A DNA stretch of 64,000 bases from GAS188 sp963713805 (GTDB taxonomy: Bacteria; Pseudomonadota; Alphaproteobacteria; Rhizobiales; Beijerinckiaceae): contig CAVQNF010000011.1 in the NCBI GenBank assembly GCA_963713805.1, forward strand, positions 1-64,000, written 5' to 3'. The notes under the pieces were generated by a model. It searched no databases. It had not been told where the DNA came from and was given only the letters and a program-made list of their open reading frames with translations. Positions 51,366 to 61,448 of the stretch are shown here, piece after piece. The first letter of the stretch is position 1; every line of letters starts with the position of its first letter. Both the position numbers and the translations under genes were made by a program.

Positions 51366-51791
51366 TCATGCCGCCGGAGCAGGCACCAGCCCGTGACGCA
51401 ACATGGTCTCCTTCATTCTTGCGGGATCAGGGGACCCATTCTCGACCAGCGCCGCGATCTCCCTGAAATATCCAGGGTCGAGCGTGCCCGGGGTCAGCAC
51501 GCATAGGCATGTCGCAGGCAGGCCGCTCCGGTTGACGAAGCCATGGACGACACCGCGCTTGATGAAAACGGATTCACCCGGGCTCACGTCATAATCCCTT
51601 CTGTCGATGCGCCAGGTCGTGGTGCCCGCAACGCCATAGACCGTCTCGTCCCAGCTCTCGTGATAATGGGGCACCGGCATGCGGCCGTTCGGCTCGAGCG
51701 TCATCTCGAAGAGGTTGAGGCTCGAAGCCGTGCCGTCGCGGCTTTGCAGGAACCGCAGCTCGATGGCGCCGATGCGGATGGTTTCGCTCAT
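51366..51791 (-). CDS. Cupin domain-containing protein
   Basis: An intact 141-residue cupin. Motif 1 is VPHYHESWDETVYGVAG with two His and the Glu; motif 2 is KRGVVHGFVNRSG with its His, so all metal ligands are present. PGYFREIAALVENG near the end resembles small cupins linked to oxygenases or sensing. It lies immediately below the hydratase gene on the same strand. Confidence 0.85.
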   Translation of the reverse strand: MSETIRIGAIELRFLQSRDGTASSLNLFEMTLEPNGRMPVPHYHESWDETVYGVAGTTTWRIDRRDYDVSPGESVFIKRGVVHGFVNRSGLPATCLCVLTPGTLDPGYFREIAALVENGSPDPARMKETMLRHGLVPAPAA

Positions 51792-51895
51792 GATGCTTCA
51801 CCTTTCGAGCTTGAGGGGATCGATGCGCGTCCCCTTCCCGGCGAGGCGCGATGGGTCTTGCCTCGCCTCCGGACGCGAATTCCGCAACATCGCGC

Positions 51896-52670
51896 TCAGG
51901 CGAAGCTCGCCGCGACCTTGCCCAAGCCCTCGAACTCGCGTCTCGACGAGATCGCCGGCCGCCAGCGGGAATTGGCGCGTGAAGGAGCCCGTCATGATGT
52001 AGTCGCCGGCGCGAAGCTTTTCGCCGAAATCCGCGAGCTTCTTCGCGAGCCAGGCGACCGAGTTGAAGGGATGACCGAGCACCGCGTCACCCCGGCCCTC
52101 GCCGACCTCGACCTCGTTCAGGCGCACATGCGCCACGAGCTTCGCGAGATCGCCCGCCTCGGCGGCCCTGACCGGCGGCCCGAGCACGAAGGCGAATTGC
52201 TGGGCGTTGTCGGCGAGCGCCAGCGCGATCTGGCCGACGAAGTCGCCGCGCGTCTCGATGATCTCGAGCGCCGGGTGGATCGCGCCGATCGCCGCCGCGA
52301 CGGCCTCGAAGGACGCGCCGGGCGCGACATCGCGCGAGAGCTCGACGCAGAGCTCGTTCTCGAAACCCGGGCGGATGAGCTGTGCGTGCTTGAACGCATG
52401 GCCGGTCGAAACCTTGCCCTCTTCGAGCAGGCAGCCGAACACGGGCTCGTCGAAGCCGAACTGCTGTTGAATGGCTCGCGCCGTGAGACCGACCTTCCAG
52501 CCGATGCGGCGCTGCTTCGTCGTGGCGCAGCGGCGGCGGATCAATCCGAGCTGGACCCGATAGGCGTCGTCGATGGAGAGCCGGTCCGACCAGGCTCGCG
52601 GAAAATATTCGCCTCGCTCTCGAGCGGCATCGAACTCGTCGACGGCCTTGTCGATCTCGCTTGCGTTCAT
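51896..52670 (-). CDS. 2-oxo-hept-3-ene-1,7-dioate/2-keto-4-pentenoate hydratase family protein
   Basis: A fumarylacetoacetate hydrolase-superfamily hydratase of about 257 residues (HpcG/MhpD branch). IGWKVGLTARAIQQQFGFDEPVFG is family-typical, FENELCVELSRDV contains the metal-binding Glu-x-Glu, LEIIETRG a further ligand, and LGHPFNSVAWLAKKL follows. A shift near 51925 alters the end; the corrected frame closes with FEGLGKVAASFA at 51896. It hydrates 2-oxo-enoates from meta-cleavage of aromatics, although no ring-cleavage oxygenase is seen in the window. Confidence 0.85.
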
Positions 52671-52957
52671 GAAATCCTCCCTGGTGGATCGAATTCTAGC
52701 ATTTGGGACCCCTTGACGTCATGCCCGCCGAGACCGCTTCGCGAAGGCAACATTTCCGCACCGCTGGGGCGGGTTCCGTCGCTCCTTGCCTTGGCGTCTC
52801 TGTGACAGAATTACAACTGTTGCGGCTAATTGATTGCGTGCGCGGCAGGTTGCTTGACCTCTAAACAATGGCCTGATAGCCGTTCTAATTAGACAAGCTG
52901 GTTTTCGATTTAGACCTCCTCGCGGGCTCGATCGACACAGGGGACAGGGGCTATTCT
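52671..52957. other. Intergenic, partly AT-rich
   Basis: The stretch 52805-52910 is markedly more AT-rich than its surroundings and ends before a start codon at 52958, so it is a likely promoter region for the autotransporter-like remnant. No gene is supportable. Confidence 0.4.
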
Positions 52958-53671
52958 ATGATGAAATTTTCTCGCGCTTCGCGGCCAGGCCGCGCGCTCG
53001 CTTCCCTACCCGTGTTCTCTTCCATGACGGCTCAGGCCGCGACGCTCGGTTCGCGGCGCTCCTTCATCGTGCGACTGCGCTGCGCGGCACGCGCGGGTCG
53101 GGACTATCGGCGACGGCGTCAATGCCAACCGAGGACTCCGATCAAGCCGCTTGCCAATGACCACCGATGCAACGGTCGACTTCAACGACTCAGACGACGC
53201 ACACGTCCTCCGGCGCCGCCACGATCGGGGCATCGGTCACCGAGGCCGGAACAGGGGTCGGCGGCTTGGCGACGCAGGCGATTACGTCAACGCGCATGTC
53301 GATGGCTTCATAGACCGGTGGCTCGGCGCGTTCACGGCGAACTCGACGACTCGAACTCCTCCAGACGACGTTGGGCGTTCGCTCACCTCGCGCATGGCGA
53401 CGGCGAGCGGGACGCTCACGCCCGAGCTTCCCTCGGCTGGACCCATGAGTTCGGCGATGCCTCGCAGTCGCTTAACGCCTCGCTTGTCGGCGTTCCGGGA
53501 AGCTCGTTCTCGGCGACCGGCATCACCTTCGGCCGCGACGCCGCGCTCGTGGGCGCGGGCTTCAGCATGGAGGTTTCGCCCAACGCCAAGGTCTTCGTGG
53601 ACTACGACGGCAAGTTCAGCCAACGCCTCCAGGAGCACTCGATCTCGGGCGGCTTGCGCGTGAAGTTCTAG
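52958..53671 (+). pseudogene. Degenerate autotransporter-like beta-barrel protein
   Basis: The start (MMKFSRASRPGRALASLPVF) resembles a signal sequence, and the last 80 residues read as a classic barrel end: LGWTHEFGDASQSLNASL, FSATGITFGRDAALVGAGFS and FVDYDGKFSQRLQEHSISGG, finishing on the aromatic FRVKF-type residue (LRVKF). The middle is Arg-rich in this frame, with another frame showing VDFNDSD and DYVNAHVDGF. At under 240 codons it is far too short for a full passenger plus 12-strand barrel. It is probably an internally deleted and frameshifted autotransporter. Confidence 0.6.
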
Positions 53672-54028
53672 CGCCGCCGCGCCCCTCCTTCTCCCGCTCT
53701 TCACGCGGGAGAAGGTGCCGACCCCGGTCTTGATCCGGGGGAGGCGGATGAGGGCGTTCGGGGCTCCACCACCAAGACTTTCGGACCTTCGGGTTCCGCG
53801 AGTTCGTCGACGCGCGGTGCAATTTCGCCATCGAGACGCCGCTAACCTATTCGTAATTGGCGGCGTGGATGGCCGTGACGAGCAGGGCCTGCGAGAGGGT
53901 TCACATTCGGCGGCAGCTCTACTGATTTCACTTCGAATCAAGCCATCAGCCTGCATGCCAACGTGAAATTAGTAAGTGCCACCGAATTGAAGCGGGCGCG
54001 CAATCGCAAGCTCAACCAGCGCCCAGCC
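53672..54028. other. Intergenic with palindromic element
   Basis: The gap between the barrel remnant and the convergent isomerase-like gene contains a palindromic element at its left end and nothing else I can support as a gene. Confidence 0.4.
53686..53757. repeat. Palindromic element of the CTTCTCCCGC family
   Basis: CTTCTCCCGCTCTTCACGCG followed by GGAGAAGG forms a hairpin directly after the stop codon at 53671, followed by GGCGGATGAGGG. The same modules, in the same order, appear at 43855-43990. As the first hairpin is just after a gene it may act as a terminator. Confidence 0.65.
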
Positions 54029-54895
54029 TCACACCACGGTCTGGTATCGCTCGATGCAGATGCCGAGCACCTCGTCGATCGGCCGAGCCCACCAGCGGTC
54101 GGAGAAAATCTCGACCTCCGCATAACCGGCAAAACCTTGCGCCTCGAGCGCGGCCCGAATGCGGGAAATCTCGATCACGCCATCGCCCATCATGCCGCGA
54201 TCGTTGAGGAGATCGCGCGTCGGCGCCAGCCAGTCGCAAATGTGGAAGGCGAGAAGGCGCGCGCCGCCGGTCCGTGCGATGCCCGCCATCAGCTTCGGGT
54301 CCCACCAGACGTGATACACGTCGAGTGCGATCCCGAGCGCGCCTGATCGGGTAGGGTCGAGGCAATCGCAGAGGTCGAGCGCCTGCTCCAGCGTGTTCAC
54401 GCAGGCGCGATCGGCCGCGTAGAGCGGGTGGAGCGGCTCCAGCGCGAGCTTCATGCCGATCTCGCGCGCATATTCCAGAAGTTCGGCGAGGGCGTCCTGG
54501 ACCTGGCGTCGCGCGGCGGCAATGTCCTTCATCTGCGCGCTCCCGGGCCGTGAGAATTGCGGCAGGCCACCGGCGACGATGACGAGGCAAGGGGCGCCCA
54601 GCGCCTTCGCCTCGTCGACCGCGCGGCGATTGTCGTCGCGCACCTCGCCTTTCTTCGCGGCGTCGGCCGGGAACATGCCGGCGCGACAATAGCCGGAGAG
54701 CTCGAGCCCGGCATCGCGCAACGCCCGCACGGCGCGCGCGAGACCCATTTCATTCACCTCTTCGCGCCAAGGCGACACGGCGCGGATGCCGCGGCGGGCG
54801 CATGCCTCGATGATGCCGGCGAGGTTCGCCTGCTTGCGCAAGGTCGCGGTGTTGATCGAGAGCCAGCGGTGATCGCGCGAGAAATCCCGCGTCAT
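54029..54895 (-). CDS. Sugar phosphate isomerase/epimerase family protein
   Basis: An intact 288-residue TIM-barrel protein (AP endonuclease 2 fold) starting MTRDFSRDHRWLSINTATL. Metal ligands are suggested by LALEPLHPLYAADRACVN, LGIALDVYHVWWDP and LAFHICDWLAPTRDLL, with YAEVEIFSDRWW near the end. Family members isomerise or epimerise sugars and cyclitols. It lies directly below the DUF993 gene on the same strand, with a repeat in between. Confidence 0.86.
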   Translation of the reverse strand: MTRDFSRDHRWLSINTATLRKQANLAGIIEACARRGIRAVSPWREEVNEMGLARAVRALRDAGLELSGYCRAGMFPADAAKKGEVRDDNRRAVDEAKALGAPCLVIVAGGLPQFSRPGSAQMKDIAAARRQVQDALAELLEYAREIGMKLALEPLHPLYAADRACVNTLEQALDLCDCLDPTRSGALGIALDVYHVWWDPKLMAGIARTGGARLLAFHICDWLAPTRDLLNDRGMMGDGVIEISRIRAALEAQGFAGYAEVEIFSDRWWARPIDEVLGICIERYQTVV

Positions 54896-54965
54896 GGCGA
54901 AAGACCCGAGCCGGAGCATGTTCCGGCGAAGCGGGATGCGGTCCCTCGCGAGAGGCTCATATGGT

Positions 54966-55008
54966 AAAGAAAGGCGTGGATGACCGGGCCAAGCCCGGTC
55001 ATGACGAC
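54966..55008. repeat. Inverted repeat, left copy, flanking the DUF993 gene
   Basis: AAAGAAAGGCGTGGATGACC and GGGCCAAGCCCGGTCATGAC occur here in one orientation; the reverse complement, with a ten-base longer centre, lies at 56290-56345. The two face each other across the DUF993 gene. Confidence 0.75.
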
Positions 55009-55046
55009 GAGGAGGGGCGAGGCGTTAGAGTCGGCACACCAGCGAC

Positions 55047-56239
55047 TCACGGCTCGACGCCGCGCGTCGCGAGAAAGCCGCGCATGCGTGACGCCGAGCG
55101 CTCAGGGTCGCGCAACAAGCCGGCGCGGTCCGCGAGGCGGAAAAGCTCAGCGAGATGCAAGGTCGAGCGCGCGCTCTCCTGGCCTCCCACCATGGTGAAG
55201 TGATCCTGGTGGCCGTTGAGATAGGCCATGAAGACGATGCCGGTCTTGTAGAAGCGCGTCGGCGCCTGGAAGATGTGCCGTGACAGAGCGACGGTCGGCG
55301 CCAGCACCTCGTTGAACGTCGCCGCGTCGCCCGCCGCCAGACGGGTGAGCGCGGCGGAGGCCGCAGGCGCGATGGCGTCGAAAATGCCGAGCAGCGCGTC
55401 GGAATGAAATTGCCCGTCGCCTTCGATCAGCTCGGCAAAGTCGAAGTCGTCGCCCGTGTACATGCGCACGCCCTTCGCGAGGCGGCGGCGCATCGCGACC
55501 TCCCGCTCCTTGTCGAGCAGCGATATTTTGACCCCATCCACCTTACCGGCATGGGCGTTGATGATGGCGACCGCGGTATCCGTCGCCGCGTCGAGATCCG
55601 CCGAGCCCCAATATCCGGCGAGCGCCGGATCGAACATGTCGCCGAGCCAATGGATGATCACCGGCTCGCGCACTTGGCCGCAGGATGCGCCCGTAGACGG
55701 CGGCGTAATCGTCCGCGCTTCTGGCGATGCGCGCGAGCGCGCGTGACGCCATCAGGATGATGCGCCCGCCCAGGGCCTCGATCGCCGCGATCTGTTCTTC
55801 GTAGGCGCGGATCACGTCGTCGCGGCTCTTCACCGCGTCCAGGGCAAGATGGTCCGTGCCGGCGCCGCAGAACACCAGCGCGCCCTTGCGCCTCTTCGCG
55901 GCGGAGACGGCTGCGCCCGATGAGCTCGAGCGAGGTCGGCCAGTCGAGCCCCATGCCGCGCTGGGCGGTGTCCATCGCCTCGGCGACGCCGAGCCCGAGG
56001 TCCCAGAGATAATCGCGATAGGCGAGGGTCCTTTCCCAGTCGATGGCCGCATCGAGCCAGGGGTCGCCGGGGCCGAGCGGATCGGCGACCACATGCGCGG
56101 CTGCGATGGCGATGCGGTTGAAAGCCCCCTCGACGCGTTGCGGAAATGCGCGCGGCACGCCGAGACGGTAGAGCTCGATCGAACGATCGGACTTCGGCAG
56201 GCGGACGGCGTTCGAAGGTGGGCGGACGAGCTGGTTCAT
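55047..56239 (-). CDS. DUF993 family protein (dihydrodipicolinate synthase-like TIM barrel, frameshifted)
   Basis: A protein of about 397 residues starting MNQLVRPPSNAVRLP. RIAIAAAHVVADPL, DAAIDWERTLAYRDYLWDLG, FCGAGTDHLALDAVKS, IIHWLGDMFDPALAGYWGS and VDGVKISLLDKEREVAMRRRL are typical of DUF993; the Lys in GVKISLLD matches the Schiff-base position of class I aldolases. Shifts lie near 55915 and 55680. The reaction is not established; it usually accompanies isomerase and oxidoreductase genes of sugar or cyclitol breakdown, as here. Confidence 0.83.
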
Positions 56240-56289
56240 GGCGTTCCCATCACGTCGTTTCGCGGAGGCGCTACACCTATTCTACCCAT

Positions 56290-56345
56290 CGTCATGACCG
56301 GGCATGGCGTGGCTTTGGCCCGGTCATCCACGCCTTTCTTTCACA
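56290..56345. repeat. Inverted repeat, right copy, flanking the DUF993 gene
   Basis: GTCATGACCGGGCATGGCGT and GGCCCGGTCATCCACGCCTT, continuing CTTTC, are the reverse complement of 54966-55008. Immediately right of it (about 56365-56400) is CTGATCCTCGGAACAAGTCC and GAGGACGGCC, which recurs at 39034-39063. Confidence 0.75.
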
Positions 56346-56421
56346 CCGTAAAGAGGCCGATGGCCGTGGCTGATCCTCGGAACAAGTCCGAGGACGGCCA
56401 TGACGCAATCGGGGATAGGGG

Positions 56422-56882
56422 TCATTCGTCAATGCCGGAACATGAGCGCGGCGCGACCCATTTCAGCACATGCGTGCCGATGAGGCAGAGCTTGCCGTCC
56501 TGGTTGACGATCTCGACCTTCGAGCGCGTGCGGCCGGCCTCTCGGTCGACGGCCTCGACCGTGTAGCGCGCCGTCACCGTGTCGTCGATGAAGACGGGGT
56601 GGATGATGCGGATCTTGTCGTAGCCGAGCGATACCGGCACATGCGTCGCGCCGCGTTTCGTCGAGCGCTCGGAGATCACGGTCGAGGTGGCCGAGAGCAG
56701 CCCCATCATCAAGGCGCCGTGCGCGATGCGCCGGCCGTAGGCGGTGGTGCGAGCATAGGCCTCATCGACATGGATCGGGGCGTGATCGCCGCTGATCCTG
56801 GCGAAGCCCAGGATGTCGGCCTCGCTGATGGTGCGCGTATATTCGGCTGCTCGCCGACCTCGATATGCGTCTCGATCGTCAT
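56422..56882 (-). CDS. MaoC family dehydratase (frameshifted)
   Basis: A hot-dog fold (R)-specific enoyl-CoA hydratase-like protein of about 153 residues. It starts MTIETHIEVGEQ; after a shift near 56845 it reads FARISGDHAPIHVDEAYA, the MaoC signature with Asp and His, then ARTTAYGRRIAHGALMMGL. The C-terminal half (HPVFIDDTVTARYTVEAVDR) is intact. The ATG overlaps the stop of the aroE-like gene (ATGA). Confidence 0.87.
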
Positions 56883-57703
56883 CTTAAGCCTCCGATGCGG
56901 AAGAATTGTTCGAGCTCCGGCACCTGGCCTGCGAGCATGGCTTTGCCGCCCACGGTCCGGCAGCCGCGCGCGCGGGCCTCGGCGAGGAACGGCGTCACCT
57001 CCGGCTTGGCGATGACGTCGATGACGAGTTGCGCGGCGTCGAGCGTGCCGAGCCGCGCCGGCAAGCCGTCGCCCGGCGCCATGCCGATCGGCGTCGCGTT
57101 GACGATGACCTCATGCCTCGCCGCGACAGGCGTGCCGACCCGCGTCTCGCAACCCGGAAAGGCCTCGGTGAGCCGCGCCGCAAGGCCCGCCGCCTTCGCG
57201 CCATCGATGTCGTGGAGGGTGAGGGCCGCAGCCCCGGCATCGGCAAAGGCGAAGGCCACGGCGCTGCCCGCTCCGCCCGCGCCGATCAGCATCACGCGGC
57301 GCCCCGCGACGGATAGGCCGTCTTCGGCAAGACCGCGCACGAGCCCGCGTCCGTCGAACATGTCGCCCGTCCAGCGCCCGTCCGCTTCCCGGCGCATGGC
57401 GTTGATGGCGCCGATCATCCGGCCCGTCGGCTTCACTTCGTCGACGAGCGTCAAAGCGCGGGCCTTGTAGGGCACGGTGACGATGAGCCCGTCGAGGTTG
57501 CCGAGCGCCATCAGCCCGCGCAGCGTCGCCTCGAAACGGTCCGGGAGAACGTTGAGGGGCACGAGCACGGCGTTCACGCCCGCGGATTTGAAACGCGGGT
57601 TGAAGACGAGCGGGGATTTCACCTGCTCGATCGGATCTCCGACGATGCCGAAGAGCCGCGTCGCGCCGTCGATCGCGGGTTGCGGAACGGATGCGTCGTT
57701 CAT
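56879..57703 (-). CDS. Shikimate dehydrogenase family protein (AroE-like)
   Basis: A 274-residue intact protein. The substrate domain has RLFGIVGDPIEQVKSPLVFN (SKSP-type motif with the shift to VKSP) and GLIVTVPYKARALTLVDE with the catalytic Lys; the NAD(P) domain has LIGAGGAGSAVAFAFADAG and VNATPIGM. The position, overlapping a CoA transferase and a MaoC gene at both ends, suggests a catabolic dehydrogenase for quinate/shikimate or a related cyclic acid rather than the biosynthetic enzyme. Confidence 0.86.
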   Translation of the reverse strand: MNDASVPQPAIDGATRLFGIVGDPIEQVKSPLVFNPRFKSAGVNAVLVPLNVLPDRFEATLRGLMALGNLDGLIVTVPYKARALTLVDEVKPTGRMIGAINAMRREADGRWTGDMFDGRGLVRGLAEDGLSVAGRRVMLIGAGGAGSAVAFAFADAGAAALTLHDIDGAKAAGLAARLTEAFPGCETRVGTPVAARHEVIVNATPIGMAPGDGLPARLGTLDAAQLVIDVIAKPEVTPFLAEARARGCRTVGGKAMLAGQVPELEQFFRIGGLR

Positions 57704-59320
57704 TGCGCGGCCATCGGCGCTTTGTCGAGGAGCCGCAAGGCCGGGGCGGCGGCACGCGCCGGCCGCCTGGCGATCTCGGCCGAAAGCCCGAAGGGCGACG
57801 GCAGGAACAAGCGCTTGTCCATCGCCTTGAGCTCTGCCGAAACGCCGGGACGAAAGCATCATGCGGGCCAGCACGTCGCGTTCGAGATCGACGCCGGGCG
57901 CGATCTCGATCAGCTCCAGGCCGGTTTCGGCGAGGCGGAACACGGCCCGCTCGGTGACGTAGAGCACCTGCTGCCCGCGCTCGCGGGCGAAGCTTCCGCT
58001 GAAGGTGATCTGCTCGACCTTGGGCACGAATTTCACCTGCGCCCCGTCCCTGGCGATCGCCGTCATGCCGCCGGGCCAGCCCATCTCGACCTTGCCGGCC
58101 GTGAAACTGCCGCAGAAGACGACGCGGCGCGCATTCTGGCTGATGTTGATGAAGCCGCCCGGCCCGACGATGCGGCGGCCGAAACGGCTGACATTGACGT
58201 TCCCCTCCGCGTCGATCTCGGCGAAGGAGAGGAAGGCGAGATCGAGTCCGCCGCCGTCGTAGAAATCGAACTGATAGGGCTGATCGATCATCGCGGCGTA
58301 GTTGCGCGAGGCGCCCGCATCGCCGCCCGAGGCCGGCGCACCGCCGATCAAGCCCTGCTCGTTGGTGAGGCATACGGAATCGAGAACATCCTCCTCGGCC
58401 GCCACGTTGGCGATGCCGGTGGCGACGCCGGAGCCGAGATTGCAGATGGCGCCCGGGAAGAGCTCCATCGCGGCGCGGCGCGCGATCACCTTGCGCGCAT
58501 CGAGCGGCAGGACCGCGATGTCGGACAAGGGCACGCGCAGCTCGCCCGCATAGGAAGGGCTGAAGCGCGTCTCATAGGTCTGCCATTGCTCGGGCTCGAC
58601 GATGACGAGATCGACGAGGATGCCGGGTATCTTCACCTGCTTCGCCGGCAGTGTGCCGCGCTTCGCCATGCGCCTGACCTGGACGATGACGACGCCGCCG
58701 CAACGCTTCGTCGCCTGCGCCTCCGACAGCATCTCGCAGAAGACCGCCTCCTGCTCCATCGTGACATTGCCGTCTTCGTCGGCCGTCGTGCCGCGCAGGA
58801 AGCAGACATCGACGTCGATAGGGCTTGTAGAAGAGATAATCCTCGCCGCGGAACTTGACGAGCTCGACGAGATCGTTCGGCGCGCGCGCGCTCTGCCGGC
58901 CGCCCGCCGTGACGCGGATCGACGAAAGTGTGCAGCCCCGTCCTGGTGAGGAGGCCGGGCCTTCCGGCCGCCATCTCGCGCATGAGCTGCGACAAGGCGC
59001 CTTGCGGCAAGGTGTAGCCGTCGATCTTCTCGGCGAGCGCGAGCTCGGCGATCTTCGGCGAGTTGACGAAGGTGCCGCAGACGATGCGCCGCAGCAGGCC
59101 CTCATGAGCGAAGTGGTTGGCGCCGAGCGTTTCGCCGTCGCCGAGGCCGACCGGATGCAGCGCGGTGATGTCGCGCGGCGAGCCCTCGGCAAGAAAGCGC
59201 CGCTCGAGCGCCGCAAGCAGCGCTTCGGGAACGGCATGACCTCCGCCCGAGCCGCCGACCAGGATGCGTGTCGCCGGAACGGATGACCTTGACGGCTTCG
59301 TCGGCGGTGACGCGTCGCAC
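57700..59320 (-). CDS. Acetate/3-oxoacid CoA transferase, YdiF type (frameshifted)
   Basis: A single-chain class I CoA transferase of about 540 residues. The start is MRRVTADEAVKVIRSGD; the alpha half includes LVGGSGGGHAVPEALLAAL and HPVGLGDGETLGANHFAHEG, the beta half LFPGAICNLGSGVATGIANV and TNEQGLIGGAPASGGDAGA, whose Glu is the covalent CoA carrier. The end is DKAPMAAQ, overlapping the aroE-like start (ATGA). Shifts lie near 59285, 58925, 58820 and 57855. It activates a carboxylic acid, probably a step after the AroE-like enzyme. Confidence 0.87.
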
Positions 59321-59341
59321 GGGTGTGTCCTCCGTTCGAAA

Positions 59342-61448
59342 TCAAAACTTCCCGGGAAAATGGCAGGCGGCGAAATGGCCGGGACGATGCTCGGCAAGCG
59401 GCGGCGTCGTCTCGGCGCAAACGCGCTCGGCCAAGGGACAGCGCGTGCGAAACCGACAGCCGGAGGGCGGATCGATCGCGCTCGGCGGCTCGCCCGCAAG
59501 GCGCAAGCGTTCGCGCCGGCGCTCGATCGAAGCGTCCGGAATCGGCACGGCCGAGATGAGATAGCGCGTATAGGGATGGAGCGGCGCGGCGAACAGATCC
59601 TTCGCCGGCGCGACCTCCGCGACCTTACCGAGGTAGAGCACCACCACGCGATCCGCGATATGGCGCACCACCGCGAGATCATGCGCGATGAAGAGGTAGG
59701 TGAGGCCAAGCTCTTCCTGCAAACGCAGCATGAGATTGAGGATCTGCGCCTGGATGTTGACGTCGAGCGCCGAGATCGGCTCGTCCGCGACGATGAAGCG
59801 CGGCTTCACGGCGAGCGCACGCGCGATGGAAATGCGCTGACGCTGACCGCCCGAGAATTCATGCGGGTAGCGGGCGCCCGACTTCGGATCGAGCCGCACG
59901 ATCGCGAGCAGCTCGGCGATACGATCGCGGATCTCGGCGCTCGTCGTCGCAAGCCCGTGAAAGCGAAGCGGCTCCTCGAGGATCTGCGCGACCGTCATGC
60001 GCGCGTTGAGCGAGGCGTAAGGGTCCTGGAACACCATCTGCAAATGCCGGCGCAGCGGGCGGATGGCGCCGGGCATTGCCTGGGCGATCTCGGTGCCGTC
60101 GAAGAGGATCGAGCCCGCATCGGGACGGTGGATGCGCAAGATGAGCCGCGCCAGCGTCGATTTCCCGCAGCCCGATTCACCGACGAGCCCGACCGTCTCG
60201 CCGGGCTTCACGGCAAGATCGACGCCATCGACGGCATGGACGTAGCGATGCGGCTCGAAGAAGCCACGCTTCGGCAAGGCGAAATGCTTGACGAGGCCCT
60301 TCACCTCCAAGAGCGGGTGAGCGGGCTGCGCCTCGGCCGCGCGGTCACGCGCCGCGGCGCTGGCCGGCACGGCCGCAGGCGTGATCGGCGCCGCTTCGGC
60401 GCGCGGCGATGCGAGGCTCGCGCCGGCTTGCGTCACCCAGCAACGGCTCTTGCGACCTGGCCGGATCTCGAGAAGCTCGGGATGCTCGGCGCAGCGCTCG
60501 ATGCGGAACGGACAGCGGGGCGCGAAGCGGCAACCCTGGGGCTCGCTCAAAGGGTCGGGCGGCGAGCCTTCGATCGCGGTGAGCTTCTTGCCGGCCGTGG
60601 GCTCACGGTCGAGACGCGGCACGGCGTTGACGAGCGCCCAGCTATAGGGATGCTTCGGATCGGAGAGGATGGCCTCGGCCGGCCCTTCCTCGACGACTTC
60701 GCCCGCATACATGACGAGCACGCGCGAGCAGAGCCCGGCGATCACGCCGAGATCATGGCTGATGAGCACGATCGCGGTGCCGAAATCGCGATTGAGCTCG
60801 CGCAGAAGCTCCAGGATCTGCGCCTGGATGGTGACGTCGAGCGCGGTCGTCGGCTCGTCGGCGATGAGGAGCGCGGGCTCATTGCTCATGCCCATGGCGA
60901 GCGCCACGCGCTGGCGCATGCCGCCCGAGAATTGATGCGGATAGCTGTTGATGGCGCGCTCGGGGGTGGTGATCCCCATGCGGCCGAGAAGCTTCACGCC
61001 GCGCCGGGTCGCTTCCCTCTCGCCGTAGCTTCCATGCGCCATCATGGTCTCGACGAGCTGTCGGGCGATGCGCAGCACGGGGTTGAGCGAGGTCATCGGG
61101 TCCTGGAAGACCATCGCCATGCCGGCGCCGCGCAGCTTTCGCAGCTCGGCCTGGCTCATGGCGAGCACGTCCCGGCCCTGGAAGCGGATCGACCCGGAGA
61201 CGATGCGGGCGGGCTCCTCGAGGAGGCGCATCAGCGGATTGCGCCGTGACGCTCTTGCCGGATCCGGATTCGCCGACGATGCCGAGCGCCTCGCCCGCGC
61301 CAACCGTGAAGCTCACCCCGTCGACAGCGCGCACCACGCCCGCATCGGTGAAGAATTGCGTGCGCAGATCCGAGACGGCGAGCACAGGCGTCGCGGGTGT
61401 CGCCGTGCTCGACGCGGGCGCTCGCACATCCTGTATCGTCTCGCTCAC
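59342..61448 (-). CDS. Dipeptide/oligopeptide ABC transporter fused ATPase (DppD-DppF type)
   Basis: One chain of about 700 residues with two complete ATPase domains. Domain 1: Walker A GESGSGKSVT (then a shift near 61240), Walker B region ALLIADEPTTALDVT, signature SGGMRQRVALAM. Domain 2: GESGCGKSTLARLIL, SGGQRQRISIAR and FIVADEPISALDVNI. Each is followed by the oligopeptide-transporter C-terminal Cys-rich motif (CRFAPRCPF and CRFRTRCPL). The start is GTG at 61448, overlapping the permease stop (GTGA). It energises the import of peptides, opines or similar solutes. Confidence 0.92.

Noticed and set aside
59264..61249. A 661-codon open frame on the plus strand
   Set aside because: Antisense to the fused ATPase gene, with low-complexity charged composition and no family character.
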